The notes below the pieces were generated by a model. It made no database searches, was not told where the DNA came from, and worked only from the letters and a program-made list of their open reading frames with translations. The translations under genes and the position numbers were made by a program. This document shows positions 56,177 through 64,000 of a stretch of 64,000 nt of DNA, piece by piece; position 1 is the stretch's first letter; every line of letters starts with the position of its first letter. The stretch is taken from NCBI RefSeq assembly GCF_000982415.1, contig NZ_LANI01000020.1, positions 86,270 to 150,269 on the forward strand. The letters run 5' to 3'. Origin of the DNA: Kiloniella litopenaei (lineage in GTDB: Bacteria; Pseudomonadota; Alphaproteobacteria; Kiloniellales; Kiloniellaceae).

Positions 56177-56860
56177 TTATCCCGCAGATTGTTCGTCCAA
56201 AAACTCGATTAAATTCTCACACCCGGCCTCAATATGTCGGTCAAGCAAATCAGCGGCTGCTTCTACATCCCCCGCTTTACAGAATTTTAGAAGGTCCCAA
56301 TGGTCGTCGCGTGCTTTAGCGCGTGCACCAGCACTGTGGAGCTGTATCCGAAGGTAGCGATCAATATTGTTGTGCAGGTTTTGCACTATTGCCAAGGTTT
56401 TTGGACGCTCGGCGGCGATATAGAGGATGTGATGAAACTCTGCGTTTAGCTCGCCCCACAAAGATACTTCGCCATTTTCAAGCGCGACATCATAGCGGTT
56501 AAGGATGTTTTCTGCGTCCTGAATAAGTTCCGGTGGCATTCGGGGAATTGCGCGAGAGATCAAATCGCCTTCCAGCAAGCGTCTGATATCAAAAAGCTCG
56601 CGAATTTCTTCGCGGGATAATGCTGAAACAACGGCACCTTTGTGTGCATAAAAGGTAACGAGCCCTTCGGCCTCTAGCTGTCGTAAAGCTTCACGAACGG
56701 GAATTCTGCTGACGTTAAAGCGCGACGCAATGGCATCCTGCCTTAGTTGCGCACCTTCTTTTTGCTGACCTGAAAGTATTTCTTCTCTTAGAGCTTCTGC
56801 CACCGCTTCGGTGATGGTTTGGCGTTTAAAGCCGCCAGATTTATTATTGATGTCGGCCAT
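56177..56860 (-). CDS. GntR family transcriptional regulator, FCD domain
   Basis: A 227-aa repressor with an N-terminal winged helix-turn-helix (REEILSGQQKEGAQLRQDAI, recognition helix region RFNVSRIPVREALRQL) and a C-terminal helical FCD ligand domain (about 95-215). The FCD metal site is suggested by NAEFHHILY and a later His pair (LLDRHIEAG). It is at the upstream end of the hydroxyproline cluster and is likely its repressor, induced by a pathway intermediate. A partial inverted repeat ATAATT/AATTAT (56883-56898) precedes its own start and may serve autoregulation. Confidence 0.9.
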   Translation of the reverse strand: MADINNKSGGFKRQTITEAVAEALREEILSGQQKEGAQLRQDAIASRFNVSRIPVREALRQLEAEGLVTFYAHKGAVVSALSREEIRELFDIRRLLEGDLISRAIPRMPPELIQDAENILNRYDVALENGEVSLWGELNAEFHHILYIAAERPKTLAIVQNLHNNIDRYLRIQLHSAGARAKARDDHWDLLKFCKAGDVEAAADLLDRHIEAGCENLIEFLDEQSAG

Positions 56861-57062
56861 TCGGTTTTGGGCTTCCGTTTTTATAATTGCTTAATTATGA
56901 TGCCTTCATTGCCAATGACGGCGGGGCTGCATAATAGGATATTTTATCCGTATTTGACCAGTAGCTTTCATCGATAATCTGAAATCAAGGTTAATTGGCT
57001 TAATCTATAGGCCATGCTTTTTGTGTTTTTTATAGTTTTGTGTGATTAAAGAGAGTGGATTT

Positions 57063-57566
57063 ATGACGACTGTTTCCCTGATTGTAGCCCACGGTAAAAA
57101 CCGAGCGATCGGGAAAGATAATGTTATGCCTTGGCATATTCCTGGTGATTTGAAGTTTTTCAAAGCGCAAACAATAGGAAAACCAGTTATCATGGGGCGC
57201 AAAACCTTTCTGTCAATTGGTCGTCCATTACCGGGGCGCTTGAATATTGTGATTACCCGGGATGAAAACTTTACAGCAGAAGGTGTCAGCCTGTGTTCAA
57301 ATCTGGAAGATGCCCTGAAACTGGCCCGTGAAGAGGTCCAGCGTATAGGTGGTGACGAATTAATGATTATCGGGGGGGCGCAAATTTACACGCAGTCCAT
57401 TGATTTAGCTGATCGTCTCTATGTCACAGAAGTTGATTTGACCCCTGAAGCAGATGCTTTTTTTCCTGAAATAAAAGCTGAGGAATGGGCTGAAGTTTCC
57501 CGTGAAGTACATGCCCCGGATGGTAGTACACCCGGGTATGCCTTTGTCATTTCTGATCGCGTGTAA
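57063..57566 (+). CDS. folA: Dihydrofolate reductase
   Basis: FolA reduces dihydrofolate to tetrahydrofolate with NADPH, recycling the product of ThyA. The 167-aa protein starts at the ATG at 57063, chosen because VSLIVAHGKNRAIGKDNVMP is the universal N-terminus; an in-frame ATG seven codons upstream is less likely. PWHIPGDLKFFKAQTIGKPV and MGRKTFLSIGRPLPGRLNIV are the folate and NADPH sites, and GGAQIYTQ is the C-terminal signature. thyA lies 8 kb upstream on the same strand beyond the hydroxyproline island; the two genes usually adjoin in this bacterial group. Confidence 0.97.
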   Translation: MTTVSLIVAHGKNRAIGKDNVMPWHIPGDLKFFKAQTIGKPVIMGRKTFLSIGRPLPGRLNIVITRDENFTAEGVSLCSNLEDALKLAREEVQRIGGDELMIIGGAQIYTQSIDLADRLYVTEVDLTPEADAFFPEIKAEEWAEVSREVHAPDGSTPGYAFVISDRV

Positions 57567-57604
57567 AGGCCCGCTAGTAAGCTCTGTTTCTGTTGCCAAG
57601 TCTA

Positions 57605-58384
57605 CTAAGGTTTTGAGGTTTTAAGCGCAATTTCTGATGTGCCTTTGATTTCGCGCTTTAGTTTCTCTTTCAGAATATCACTAAAAGCTTCAAAACCGAG
57701 AACTTCAATCAGGAAAGCATTTTCGCCACCAATCACATTTTTAAGATAATATGCGCCGAGCCAGGCAGATGGCGCCCCGAGCCCGTCGGGGTTGGGGCGA
57801 AAAGATAAAACGGGAAGGCCGTTGATAGTGATGCCCTGATTAATCGCATCATTTCTAGCTAGCTGAACATGCCGCCCGTCACTGTTTGGGCCGTCCCCGG
57901 AAATATCAATGACGGACCGTGGAGCAATGAAGTCATTGTGATTGATTTCAAAGCTGGCGACATCGATCATTTTACTGATGGATGTTGAGGGCGCGGAGCT
58001 AATGGGACGCTGCGTTAGTTTTTTTTCAAAGAGTTCGGCACTTTGGCGACTATCCAGTAGTGACCATTCAACCACTTTGATTTGGTGATCTTCTCCGGCC
58101 CACTCGATGTAGGTCACGGCGATACGGCCCAAGGGCCCGGAGCGAATACTATCGATTACATCGGGATCTTTTAGTGCCTCGATATAACCGCTGCGTTGAA
58201 GGTTTGCTTCGTATTCATCAACACTGTGGGAAACATCCACAGCCAGAACCAATTCCAGATCGACGGGGCTAAGTTCTGGGCTCAGTTCTGTTGCATAGGT
58301 GATAGGGCATAGAGATGTACTCAGAAGTAATCCGAGGGCTGTGCCAAGAATACAGGTGAAATGTTTTATTCTCACTCTTGCCAT
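57605..58384 (-). CDS. DUF1194 (von Willebrand A-like) exported protein
   Basis: A 259-aa protein starting at the ATG at 58384 (a TTG at 58396 is also in frame). It has an N-terminal signal peptide (about residues 1-32, hydrophobic GTALGLLLSTSLCPI) and a VWA fold with the metal-ion site LELVLAVDVSHSVDEYE (Asp-x-Ser-x-Ser) and ISGDGPNSDGRH. This is the DUF1194 family, found across alphaproteobacteria with no known function; periplasmic protein binding is a reasonable guess. It is convergent with folA and sits before a duplicated terminator. Confidence 0.87.
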   Translation of the reverse strand: MARVRIKHFTCILGTALGLLLSTSLCPITYATELSPELSPVDLELVLAVDVSHSVDEYEANLQRSGYIEALKDPDVIDSIRSGPLGRIAVTYIEWAGEDHQIKVVEWSLLDSRQSAELFEKKLTQRPISSAPSTSISKMIDVASFEINHNDFIAPRSVIDISGDGPNSDGRHVQLARNDAINQGITINGLPVLSFRPNPDGLGAPSAWLGAYYLKNVIGGENAFLIEVLGFEAFSDILKEKLKREIKGTSEIALKTSKP

Positions 58385-58460
58385 GGAGTACACCAAAGAC
58401 AGTTTGATCAGCTTTTAAAGCCTGTCATAAAAAGTGAAATTCTCAAAATGCTGTGGAAAA

Positions 58461-58508
58461 GCCCTCTGAAAATTCCAGAGGGCTTTTAAATCCAGAGGGC
58501 TTTTAAAT
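58461..58508 (-). terminator. Terminator of mrp, with a duplicated arm
   Basis: GCCCTCTG (58461-58468) and CAGAGGGC (58476-58483) form the stem, with TTTT on the minus strand after it. The right arm plus tail, CCAGAGGGCTTTTAAAT (58475-58491), is repeated exactly at 58492-58508, giving alternate pairings. Confidence 0.8.
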
Positions 58509-58539
58509 ATTGAAGAGAGTATGCGTGTTAGAAGTGTGC

Positions 58540-59661
58540 TTATTCCATAGATATCGAAGGGGCCTTACGTTCAGCACCGGAGAGGCCGGACCAGATCTTT
58601 TCTGCGATTGCCGCATAGCGTTTGGCATGTTCGCCGTCCGGTGAGGAAATCACAATAGGCTCTCCTTCGTCAGATGTCATTCTGATGTCGATGTGTAGGG
58701 GCATTTCACCCAGGAAAGGGGTGTCCATTTTTTCTGCTTCGGCACGCGCACCGTGCTCGCCAAAGATGTGGGCCTCGTGACCACACTCAGGGCAGATGTA
58801 TACACTCATGTTCTCGATAATACCGAGAACAGGCACATCAACCTTGCGGAACATGTTCAGCCCCTTACGCGCATCGAGCAAGGCGATATCTTGCGGCGTT
58901 GAAACAATGACAGCGCCATTCAGGGGAACCTGTTGCGCCATGGTCAGCTGTGCATCACCTGTGCCGGGTGGCATGTCAACGATCAGAAGATCCAGATCAC
59001 CCCAGACAACATCGCGTAACATTTGAGTTAAGGCGCTTTGTACCATCGGGCCACGCCAGATCATGGGGGTGTCTTCTGCAACAAGAAAGCCGACAGACAT
59101 ACACTTGATGCCGTGTCTTTCCATTGGCAACAGGGTTTTCCCATCCGGGGAAGATGGTTTTCCGGTGATTCCCATCATGCGTGGCTGAGACGGACCATAG
59201 ATATCTGCATCCATCAGGCCAATTTTAAATCCTTGTTTGGCGAGTGACAGTGCTAGGTTGATTGCGGTTGTTGATTTGCCGACGCCGCCCTTGCCACTGG
59301 CAACAGCAATAACGTGTTTGATACCTTTTAGGTCAATCTTGTTACTTGAACCTGGTGCGGGCGGAGACTTCGGTTGGGAAGCAGGGGGCTGGGACTTGGT
59401 TTCACCGGGGGCATTATCTGCAGTAAGAATCGCACTGACGGATAAAACGCCATCAAGCGCATGAACTGCTTTCTCTGCAGATTTACGCAACGATTCCATC
59501 TCCGCAGCCTGTGCTGGATCTATCTCGATAGAGAAGCCGACATTACCTTCTTTTATGATAAGGCCAGAAATCATGCCTAGGCTGACAATATCCTTTTTAC
59601 TCTGAGGTTCTACAATCGTTCTCAAAGTATCGAGAATTTTTTGCTCTGTAACCATACTCAT
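58540..59661 (-). CDS. mrp: Mrp/ApbC/NBP35-type iron-sulfur carrier P-loop NTPase
   Basis: A 373-aa protein with an N-terminal MIP18-like domain (about 5-90) and a ParA-like P-loop ATPase domain. The Walker A is IAVASGKGGVGKSTTAINLA, Walker B region LLIVDMPPGTGDAQLT, and YICPECGHE carries the CxxC cysteines that bind a bridging Fe-S cluster. ApbC-type proteins assemble or transfer Fe-S clusters to target proteins such as aconitase. The linker (about 95-115) is Pro/Ser-rich. The start may be 59661 or the ATG two codons later at 59655. It is divergent from hflK. Confidence 0.92.
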   Translation of the reverse strand: MSMVTEQKILDTLRTIVEPQSKKDIVSLGMISGLIIKEGNVGFSIEIDPAQAAEMESLRKSAEKAVHALDGVLSVSAILTADNAPGETKSQPPASQPKSPPAPGSSNKIDLKGIKHVIAVASGKGGVGKSTTAINLALSLAKQGFKIGLMDADIYGPSQPRMMGITGKPSSPDGKTLLPMERHGIKCMSVGFLVAEDTPMIWRGPMVQSALTQMLRDVVWGDLDLLIVDMPPGTGDAQLTMAQQVPLNGAVIVSTPQDIALLDARKGLNMFRKVDVPVLGIIENMSVYICPECGHEAHIFGEHGARAEAEKMDTPFLGEMPLHIDIRMTSDEGEPIVISSPDGEHAKRYAAIAEKIWSGLSGAERKAPSISME

Positions 59662-59925
59662 CCCTGAATTCCCTATGAATTAACTTGAATTCTTTGCGCC
59701 TTGAACAATATGTGCAGGTACTCTTTGTCGGTCTCTTACACGTTGATTAAAGTGTTATGCCTTGATTATATAGTGGGGTCCACGACAAAGATAAGGGGGA
59801 ATTGACGCACCCTCTGCTGAAAATATTTAGTTTTCTGTTGCACTGGGCTTGAAAAACAGGTGCATTTAGTGACAGATTCAAGCAAATTCGTTTGCATTCT
59901 TAATTGATTAACACAGGGAAAATAG

Positions 59926-61005
59926 ATGCCTTGGGAAAATAAAGGTTCTGGCGGCGGCGGCCCTTGGGGCGGTGGCAATAGCGGCGGTGGCGGCGGAGGA
60001 CAGCGACCACCTGATATAGAAGATATGATTCGCAAGAGTCAGGACCGGGTTAAAGAAATGATCCCAGGGGGTGGTGGATTCAGCGGTAAAGGCTTTGTTT
60101 TTATCCTTGGTGTTGTCCTTCTCCTATGGCTTGCTTCCGGTTTTTATCGTGTTCAGCCTAACCAGCAGGGTGTTGTTCTCCAGTTTGGTAAGTGGGTGAA
60201 TACGACAGAAGCTGGTTTGAACTGGCACTATCCTTATCCGATTCAAACAGTTCTCACACCCGAAGTTACAACAATTCATCAGATTGATATCGGGTTCCGT
60301 GGAAACAACACGGGGGGCCGTTCGCAAAGCAGAGCTGTTGCCGAAGAGAGTCTGATGCTGACGGGCGACCAGAATATCATTGATATTCATTTGACGCTTC
60401 AGTGGAAGATTTCAGACCCTGGCCAGTTCCTGTTTAATATTCGTGAGCCCGAAGCGACGGTCAAAATTGCTGCTGAATCAGCACTGCGCGAAGTTATTGG
60501 ACGTACAGATATTCAACCAGCACTGACTGAAGCCCGTGATGATATCCAAACACAAACAAGGGTTCTTCTACAGTCTATTCTGGATGGTTATGAAGCGGGT
60601 ATCCTGATTACGGAAGTTCAGCTTCAGAACGTTCAGCCGCCGGCGGCTGTGATTGATGCCTTTGATGATGTTCAGCGTTCTTTGCAGGATAAAGACCGTG
60701 CACGTAACGAAGCGGAGAAGTATCGTAATGATATTATCCCGCGTGCTCGTGGTGAAGCGCAGCGACAGATTCAGGAAGCTGAAGCTTATAAAGAGCGTCT
60801 TGTGAACGAGGCGACGGGTGAAGCGGATCGTTTCCTTTCTGTTTATCGCGAATATAAACAAAACCCGGAAGTGACCAAGCGACGTATGTATCTAGAAACG
60901 ATGCAAAAAGTTCTCAAAGAAACCGATAAGGTTATTTTGGGATCGGATCAAGATGGTGTGGTGCCATATCTGCCGCTTGATCAACTTCGTAAAAATAGCC
61001 AATAA
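59926..61005 (+). CDS. hflK: HflK, FtsH protease modulator
   Basis: HflK and HflC form a large membrane ring around FtsH and control its access to substrates. The 359-aa protein has a very Gly-rich N-terminus (residues 6-25), one membrane helix (about 51-68, GFVFILGVVLLLWLASGF), a PHB/band-7 domain (QGVVLQFGKWVNTTEAGLNW) and a long helical tail rich in Ala, Glu and Arg. Its start is the ATG at 59926, just before the Gly-rich stretch. hflC follows after 17 bases. Confidence 0.95.
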   Translation: MPWENKGSGGGGPWGGGNSGGGGGGQRPPDIEDMIRKSQDRVKEMIPGGGGFSGKGFVFILGVVLLLWLASGFYRVQPNQQGVVLQFGKWVNTTEAGLNWHYPYPIQTVLTPEVTTIHQIDIGFRGNNTGGRSQSRAVAEESLMLTGDQNIIDIHLTLQWKISDPGQFLFNIREPEATVKIAAESALREVIGRTDIQPALTEARDDIQTQTRVLLQSILDGYEAGILITEVQLQNVQPPAAVIDAFDDVQRSLQDKDRARNEAEKYRNDIIPRARGEAQRQIQEAEAYKERLVNEATGEADRFLSVYREYKQNPEVTKRRMYLETMQKVLKETDKVILGSDQDGVVPYLPLDQLRKNSQ

Positions 61006-61022
61006 GATCGGGAGTTAGTATT

Positions 61023-61895
61023 ATGAATAATAAAATTACTCTCATTGTTGGAGTTGTTGTCGTTGCTGTTGCGTTTCTTGCCAGCAGTATGCTTTTTACC
61101 GTGGATCAACGTGAACAGGCGATGGTTCTTCAGTTTGGTAACCCGATTAAAACGGTTTCCGAACCTGGTCTGGAGTGGAAACTGCCATGGCAGGATGTTC
61201 AAAAATACGAGAAGCGTGTTTTGAACCTTGACCCACCGGAAGAACGTATGATCCTTTCCGATCAGAAGCCTTTGTTGGTCGACGCATTTGCACGTTATAA
61301 AATCGAAGATCCGCTGCAGTTCTTTAAAACTGTTCGATCAGAAGATGTTGCCCGAACACGATTGGGAACAATTGTGAATGCCGGTTTGCGTGGTGAACTG
61401 GGTAAGGCAACACTAAGTTCCGTATTGTCACCAGAGCGTGATATTTTCATGGCACGTGTTCTTAAGCATGTGAATGAACAGGCAAGACGCTTTGGTATTG
61501 ATGTGCTCGACCTTCGTATTCGTCGTGCTGATCTGCCTGTTGAAACCAGTCAAGCTGTGTTCGCACGTATGAAAACAGAACGTGAAAGAGAAGCGGCAGA
61601 GTTCCGTGCGCAAGGTTTTGAGTTGGCGCAGCGGATCAAATCGAGTGCTGATCGTGAAGTGACGGTTTTAACGGCGGAAGCCAAAAAAGAATCTGAAATT
61701 CTACGTGGTCAGGGTGATGCTGCTCTTACAAAGATCTTGAACGATGCTTATGGACAAGACCCAGAGTTCTTCAAGTTCTATCGTTCTATGCAGGCTTATG
61801 AAGAGGCGTTAGCCACCAAAGGGACCTATATGGTGATTTCACCGGACAGTGATTTCTTTGACTTCTTCTCGAGTGTTGATGCACCGTCTGAATAA
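61023..61895 (+). CDS. hflC: HflC, FtsH protease modulator
   Basis: The 290-aa partner of HflK. One N-terminal membrane helix (about 4-24, ITLIVGVVVVAVAFLASSML) is followed by the band-7 domain (DQREQAMVLQFGNPIKTVSE, LLVDAFARYKIEDPLQFFK) and a helical C-terminus. It is translationally close to hflK (17 bases) and is followed by a strong terminator. Confidence 0.95.
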   Translation: MNNKITLIVGVVVVAVAFLASSMLFTVDQREQAMVLQFGNPIKTVSEPGLEWKLPWQDVQKYEKRVLNLDPPEERMILSDQKPLLVDAFARYKIEDPLQFFKTVRSEDVARTRLGTIVNAGLRGELGKATLSSVLSPERDIFMARVLKHVNEQARRFGIDVLDLRIRRADLPVETSQAVFARMKTEREREAAEFRAQGFELAQRIKSSADREVTVLTAEAKKESEILRGQGDAALTKILNDAYGQDPEFFKFYRSMQAYEEALATKGTYMVISPDSDFFDFFSSVDAPSE

Positions 61896-61913
61896 GTTGA
61901 TGTCGTAGTTATG

Positions 61914-61947
61914 AAAGCGGCGGTATCTTTCGGGATGCCGCCGCTTT
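61914..61947 (+). terminator. Terminator of hflK-hflC
   Basis: AAAGCGGCGG (61914-61923) and CCGCCGCTTT (61938-61947) form a perfect 10-bp stem with a 14-base loop, then TTTTG. It lies 18 bases after the hflC stop. Confidence 0.9.
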
Positions 61948-61998
61948 TGTGTGGTAGGTTAGTGGTCAGGTTTCTGGCGAATTAAGTAGTGTGTAGAA

Positions 61999-62187
61999 AT
62001 GACTGAATTTTTAACAGCACTGGCGATGGTTCTTGTCATTGAGGGGATCTTCTTATCGCTGTTTCCGCATAGATTACGACAGTTGTTAGAGCTTTTGAAC
62101 GAGATGTCACCAAGTGCATTACGTGCAGGTGGGCTTAGCTGTGCTGTGATCGGTGTTTTTCTGATCTGGATTATCAGGTCTGTATAA
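61999..62187 (+). CDS. DUF2065 family small membrane protein
   Basis: A 62-aa protein with two membrane helices (about 5-25, LTALAMVLVIEGIFLSLFP, and 43-60, GLSCAVIGVFLIWII) and a short polar loop, the standard DUF2065 pattern. Members often sit downstream of hflC in proteobacteria, suggesting a role beside the HflKC-FtsH complex; none has been shown. A terminator separates it from hflC, so it needs read-through or its own promoter. Confidence 0.85.
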   Translation: MTEFLTALAMVLVIEGIFLSLFPHRLRQLLELLNEMSPSALRAGGLSCAVIGVFLIWIIRSV

Positions 62188-62313
62188 ATAATGATTTTGA
62201 TCAGACTGGAAACAAAGTAGGTGATAGGGTGTAAAAGGAATAATAAAGGATGAATTGTCACGCCGAAGTCACAATTACGCCCATTTCCTCCCCCATCGTC
62301 AAAGGCAATATAG

Positions 62314-62342
62314 CTTGAATCCTATTGGTTTGAGCATAAATA
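62314..62342 (+). promoter_or_regulatory. Possible RpoH-type promoter of degP
   Basis: CTTGAA (62314-62319) and TAAATA (62337-62342) are 17 bases apart, 45 bases before the degP start. CTTG at -35 is the element alphaproteobacterial sigma-32 prefers; the -10 is only loosely similar. Stress control of degP is expected from its role. Confidence 0.35.
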
Positions 62343-62387
62343 TTCGTTACTCGCTAAATGCGACAAGAATAGTTGGAGAAATCGCGA

Positions 62388-63917
62388 ATGACAAAAAGAG
62401 CGGATAATACAAATAACCGCGCAATGGCGGTGGCGAAAGCCGTAACTTACGATCATGGTGCGCTGCGGTGGCAGAAATGGCTTCTTGGTGTGACCGTTGC
62501 TATCGGTATGCTTTCTATAGCTGCGGCGGCAAAAGCTCGATCCGCGCCAGATAGCTTCGCTGATCTAGCTGAAGAGTTATTGCCTTCGGTTGTGAATATC
62601 ATCACGACACAGACGATTGAGGCCAATGAACAGACCGAAGGTGAGCAACAAATTCCTCAGGGCGAAAATTTTGAGGAATTTTTCCGTGACTTTTTTGAAC
62701 GAAGAGGTGGTCGAGGACCTCAACAACCCCGTAGAGGTGGTGCACAAGGGTCCGGCTTTATTATCGATTCTGATGGTTTGATTGTAACCAATCATCATGT
62801 AATCGATGGCGCAGACGAGGTTGCTGTTCGTTTGCAGGACGGAACTGTTCTTGATGCAGAGATTATCGGGACTGACCAAAAAACCGATCTGGCTTTGTTA
62901 AAGGTCGATACAAAAATCGATTTACCTGAAACCAAGTGGGGTGATTCCAACAAAGCCCGCATTGGCGACTGGGTTCTTGCTATTGGTAACCCCTTTGGTC
63001 TTGGTGGTTCTGTATCTGCAGGTATTATTTCTGCTCATTCACGTGATATTCGTTCTGGCCCTTATGATAACTTTATTCAGACCGATGCTGCGATCAACCG
63101 CGGTAACTCTGGCGGGCCACTCTTTAACATGGATGGCGAGGTTATCGGTGTTAACTCTGCAATCTATTCACCATCGGGTGGTTCCGTAGGTATTGGCTTC
63201 TCTATTCCTTCGGCGATGGCAAAAAACATTATTGAGCAGCTTGAATCCCATGGCGAAGTTAGACGTGGCTGGCTTGGTGTCCATATCCAGACTGTAACCG
63301 AAGAACTCGCCGAAGGCCTGCGTTTGGACGAAGCAAGCGGGGCGCTGGTTGCCTCTGTTGCCGAAGGTGGTCCCGCCGAGAAAGCTGGAATCAAGCAGGG
63401 CGATGTTATTCTGGAATTCAATGGCCGCAAGGTTCCGGAAATGCGCAAGCTTCCTCTCATGGTGGCAGAGACACCAATCGGACGTGAAGTTGATGTTGTT
63501 GTCTGGCGCAAAGGAAAACGTAAAACGGTTCAGGTTGACTTGGGTCAGTTGGATGATGACGTCGTTGCCGCCGTGGCACCTTCCAAGTCGGAAAAGAAAA
63601 ATGAGCGTAAAACAAGCAAGGTTGATGATCTCGGTCTTTACCTAGGTAAGCTTGATGATGAAACCCGGCAGCGCTTTAAACTGAACGACAGTGTAAATGG
63701 TGTGGTGATTACAGATGTCGTCCCTAATAGTAGCGCAGCAGAGAAAAGCCTGCGTCCTGGTGATGTTATTGTCGAAGTTGATCAGGAAGAAGTGTCTGAT
63801 CCGGGACAGGTGGCATCACTTGTTGGTAAAGCCAAAGACGCTGGTTTCAGGGTTGTTACTCTGCTGGTCTTCAAACAGGGAGAATATTCCTGGGTTGCAA
63901 TCAAACTTGATTCGTAA
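62388..63917 (+). CDS. degP: DegP/HtrA (Do) family periplasmic serine endopeptidase
   Basis: A 509-aa envelope protease and chaperone. The ATG at 62388 follows GGAG at 62375-62378; an in-frame upstream start is weaker. A membrane anchor or signal lies at about 28-50. The trypsin-like domain has the triad in TNHHVIDGADE (His137), KTDLALLKVD (Asp167) and INRGNSGGPLFN (Ser241). Two PDZ domains follow, near 290-375 (RRGWLGVHIQTVTEELAEGL onward) and 415-505. A Gln/Glu and Gly/Arg-rich loop lies near 80-118, as in LA-loop containing members. It closes the hflKC-DUF2065-degP stretch. Confidence 0.95.
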   Translation: MTKRADNTNNRAMAVAKAVTYDHGALRWQKWLLGVTVAIGMLSIAAAAKARSAPDSFADLAEELLPSVVNIITTQTIEANEQTEGEQQIPQGENFEEFFRDFFERRGGRGPQQPRRGGAQGSGFIIDSDGLIVTNHHVIDGADEVAVRLQDGTVLDAEIIGTDQKTDLALLKVDTKIDLPETKWGDSNKARIGDWVLAIGNPFGLGGSVSAGIISAHSRDIRSGPYDNFIQTDAAINRGNSGGPLFNMDGEVIGVNSAIYSPSGGSVGIGFSIPSAMAKNIIEQLESHGEVRRGWLGVHIQTVTEELAEGLRLDEASGALVASVAEGGPAEKAGIKQGDVILEFNGRKVPEMRKLPLMVAETPIGREVDVVVWRKGKRKTVQVDLGQLDDDVVAAVAPSKSEKKNERKTSKVDDLGLYLGKLDDETRQRFKLNDSVNGVVITDVVPNSSAAEKSLRPGDVIVEVDQEEVSDPGQVASLVGKAKDAGFRVVTLLVFKQGEYSWVAIKLDS

Positions 63918-63943
63918 CCAAAGAGCTTTTCTTTAAATGAAAA

Positions 63944-63969
63944 GGGCGTCCCGTTTATCGGTGACGCCC
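63944..63969 (-). terminator. Terminator, probably for a minus-strand gene beyond the window
   Basis: GGGCGTC (63944-63950) and GACGCCC (63963-63969) form a 7-bp stem. A T run follows only on the minus strand, so it mainly serves a gene approaching from the right; it may also weakly end degP transcription. Confidence 0.6.
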
Positions 63970-64000
63970 CAGACCGTTGACAAACCCCGTCGATTTTCGT

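Noticed and set aside
48292..57566. Hydroxyproline island as a recent mobile element
   Set aside because: No integrase, transposase, tRNA target or flanking direct repeat was found; insertion is inferred from gene order only.
59766..60035. Proline-rich minus-strand frame overlapping the hflK start
   Set aside because: The poly-Pro run is the antisense reading of the Gly-rich HflK N-terminus.

Overview
The window looks like chromosomal DNA of an alphaproteobacterium with middling GC content, probably a marine member of the Rhodospirillales/Kiloniellales/Thalassospirales area. The genus is inference. The support is a circularly permuted two-piece tmRNA gene, the alphaproteobacterial forms of SerC and SspB, HisZ, the general amino-acid ABC transporter AapJQMP, an RpoH with a clear RpoH box, and the thyA/folA/hflK/hflC/degP gene order. 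No rRNA, tRNA, insertion sequence, prophage or CRISPR array was seen. Almost all of the DNA is coding.

Layout. 1-4190: a group II PLP decarboxylase cut by the window edge, a PhzF-like enzyme, a GNAT acetyltransferase and a convergent SLC13-type permease. 4434-9945: serC-serA, then hisZ-purA. 10102-16054 (minus strand): aapJ-aapQ-aapM-aapP-serB followed by a NarL-type response regulator. 16323-19653 (plus strand): a second AapJ-like binding protein, broken by a frameshift, then a hybrid histidine kinase. 20066-23266: a kinase-fold protein without catalytic residues, its membrane-protein neighbour and a convergent membrane protein. 23441-26983: rpoH, rluD, a small membrane-anchored protein and threonine aldolase. 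27307-32226: the prkA-yeaH-spoVR stress operon. 32511-36086: a LuxU-like phosphotransfer protein, a LuxO-like sigma-54 activator, an MFS transporter and a Rap1a-like protein. 36270-43113: AsmA, a ribbon-helix-helix protein, fumC, TfoX-like, hydrolase and a small orphan. 43300-48101: acnB, sspB, tmRNA and a DUF3592 protein. 48292-63917: thyA, an inserted hydroxyproline-catabolism island (to about 56860), folA, DUF1194, mrp, hflK-hflC, DUF2065 and degP.

How genes work together. All three phosphorylated-serine-pathway enzymes (SerA, SerB, SerC) lie within 8 kb, with serB at the end of the amino-acid uptake operon. A hybrid kinase and a NarL-type regulator bracket that uptake operon, and two copies of a palindromic 13-mer lie in its divergent promoter; this is the best candidate here for an uncharacterised regulatory circuit. 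tmRNA and SspB, which act in the same tag-and-degrade pathway, are neighbours. The hydroxyproline island has an epimerase, a FAD dehydrogenase, a semialdehyde dehydrogenase, a 3-hydroxyproline dehydratase-like enzyme and a GntR regulator with matching candidate operators, but no deaminase.

Limits. All identifications come from reading motifs, lengths and gene order by eye; no database search or structure prediction was run. Residue numbers are hand counts.
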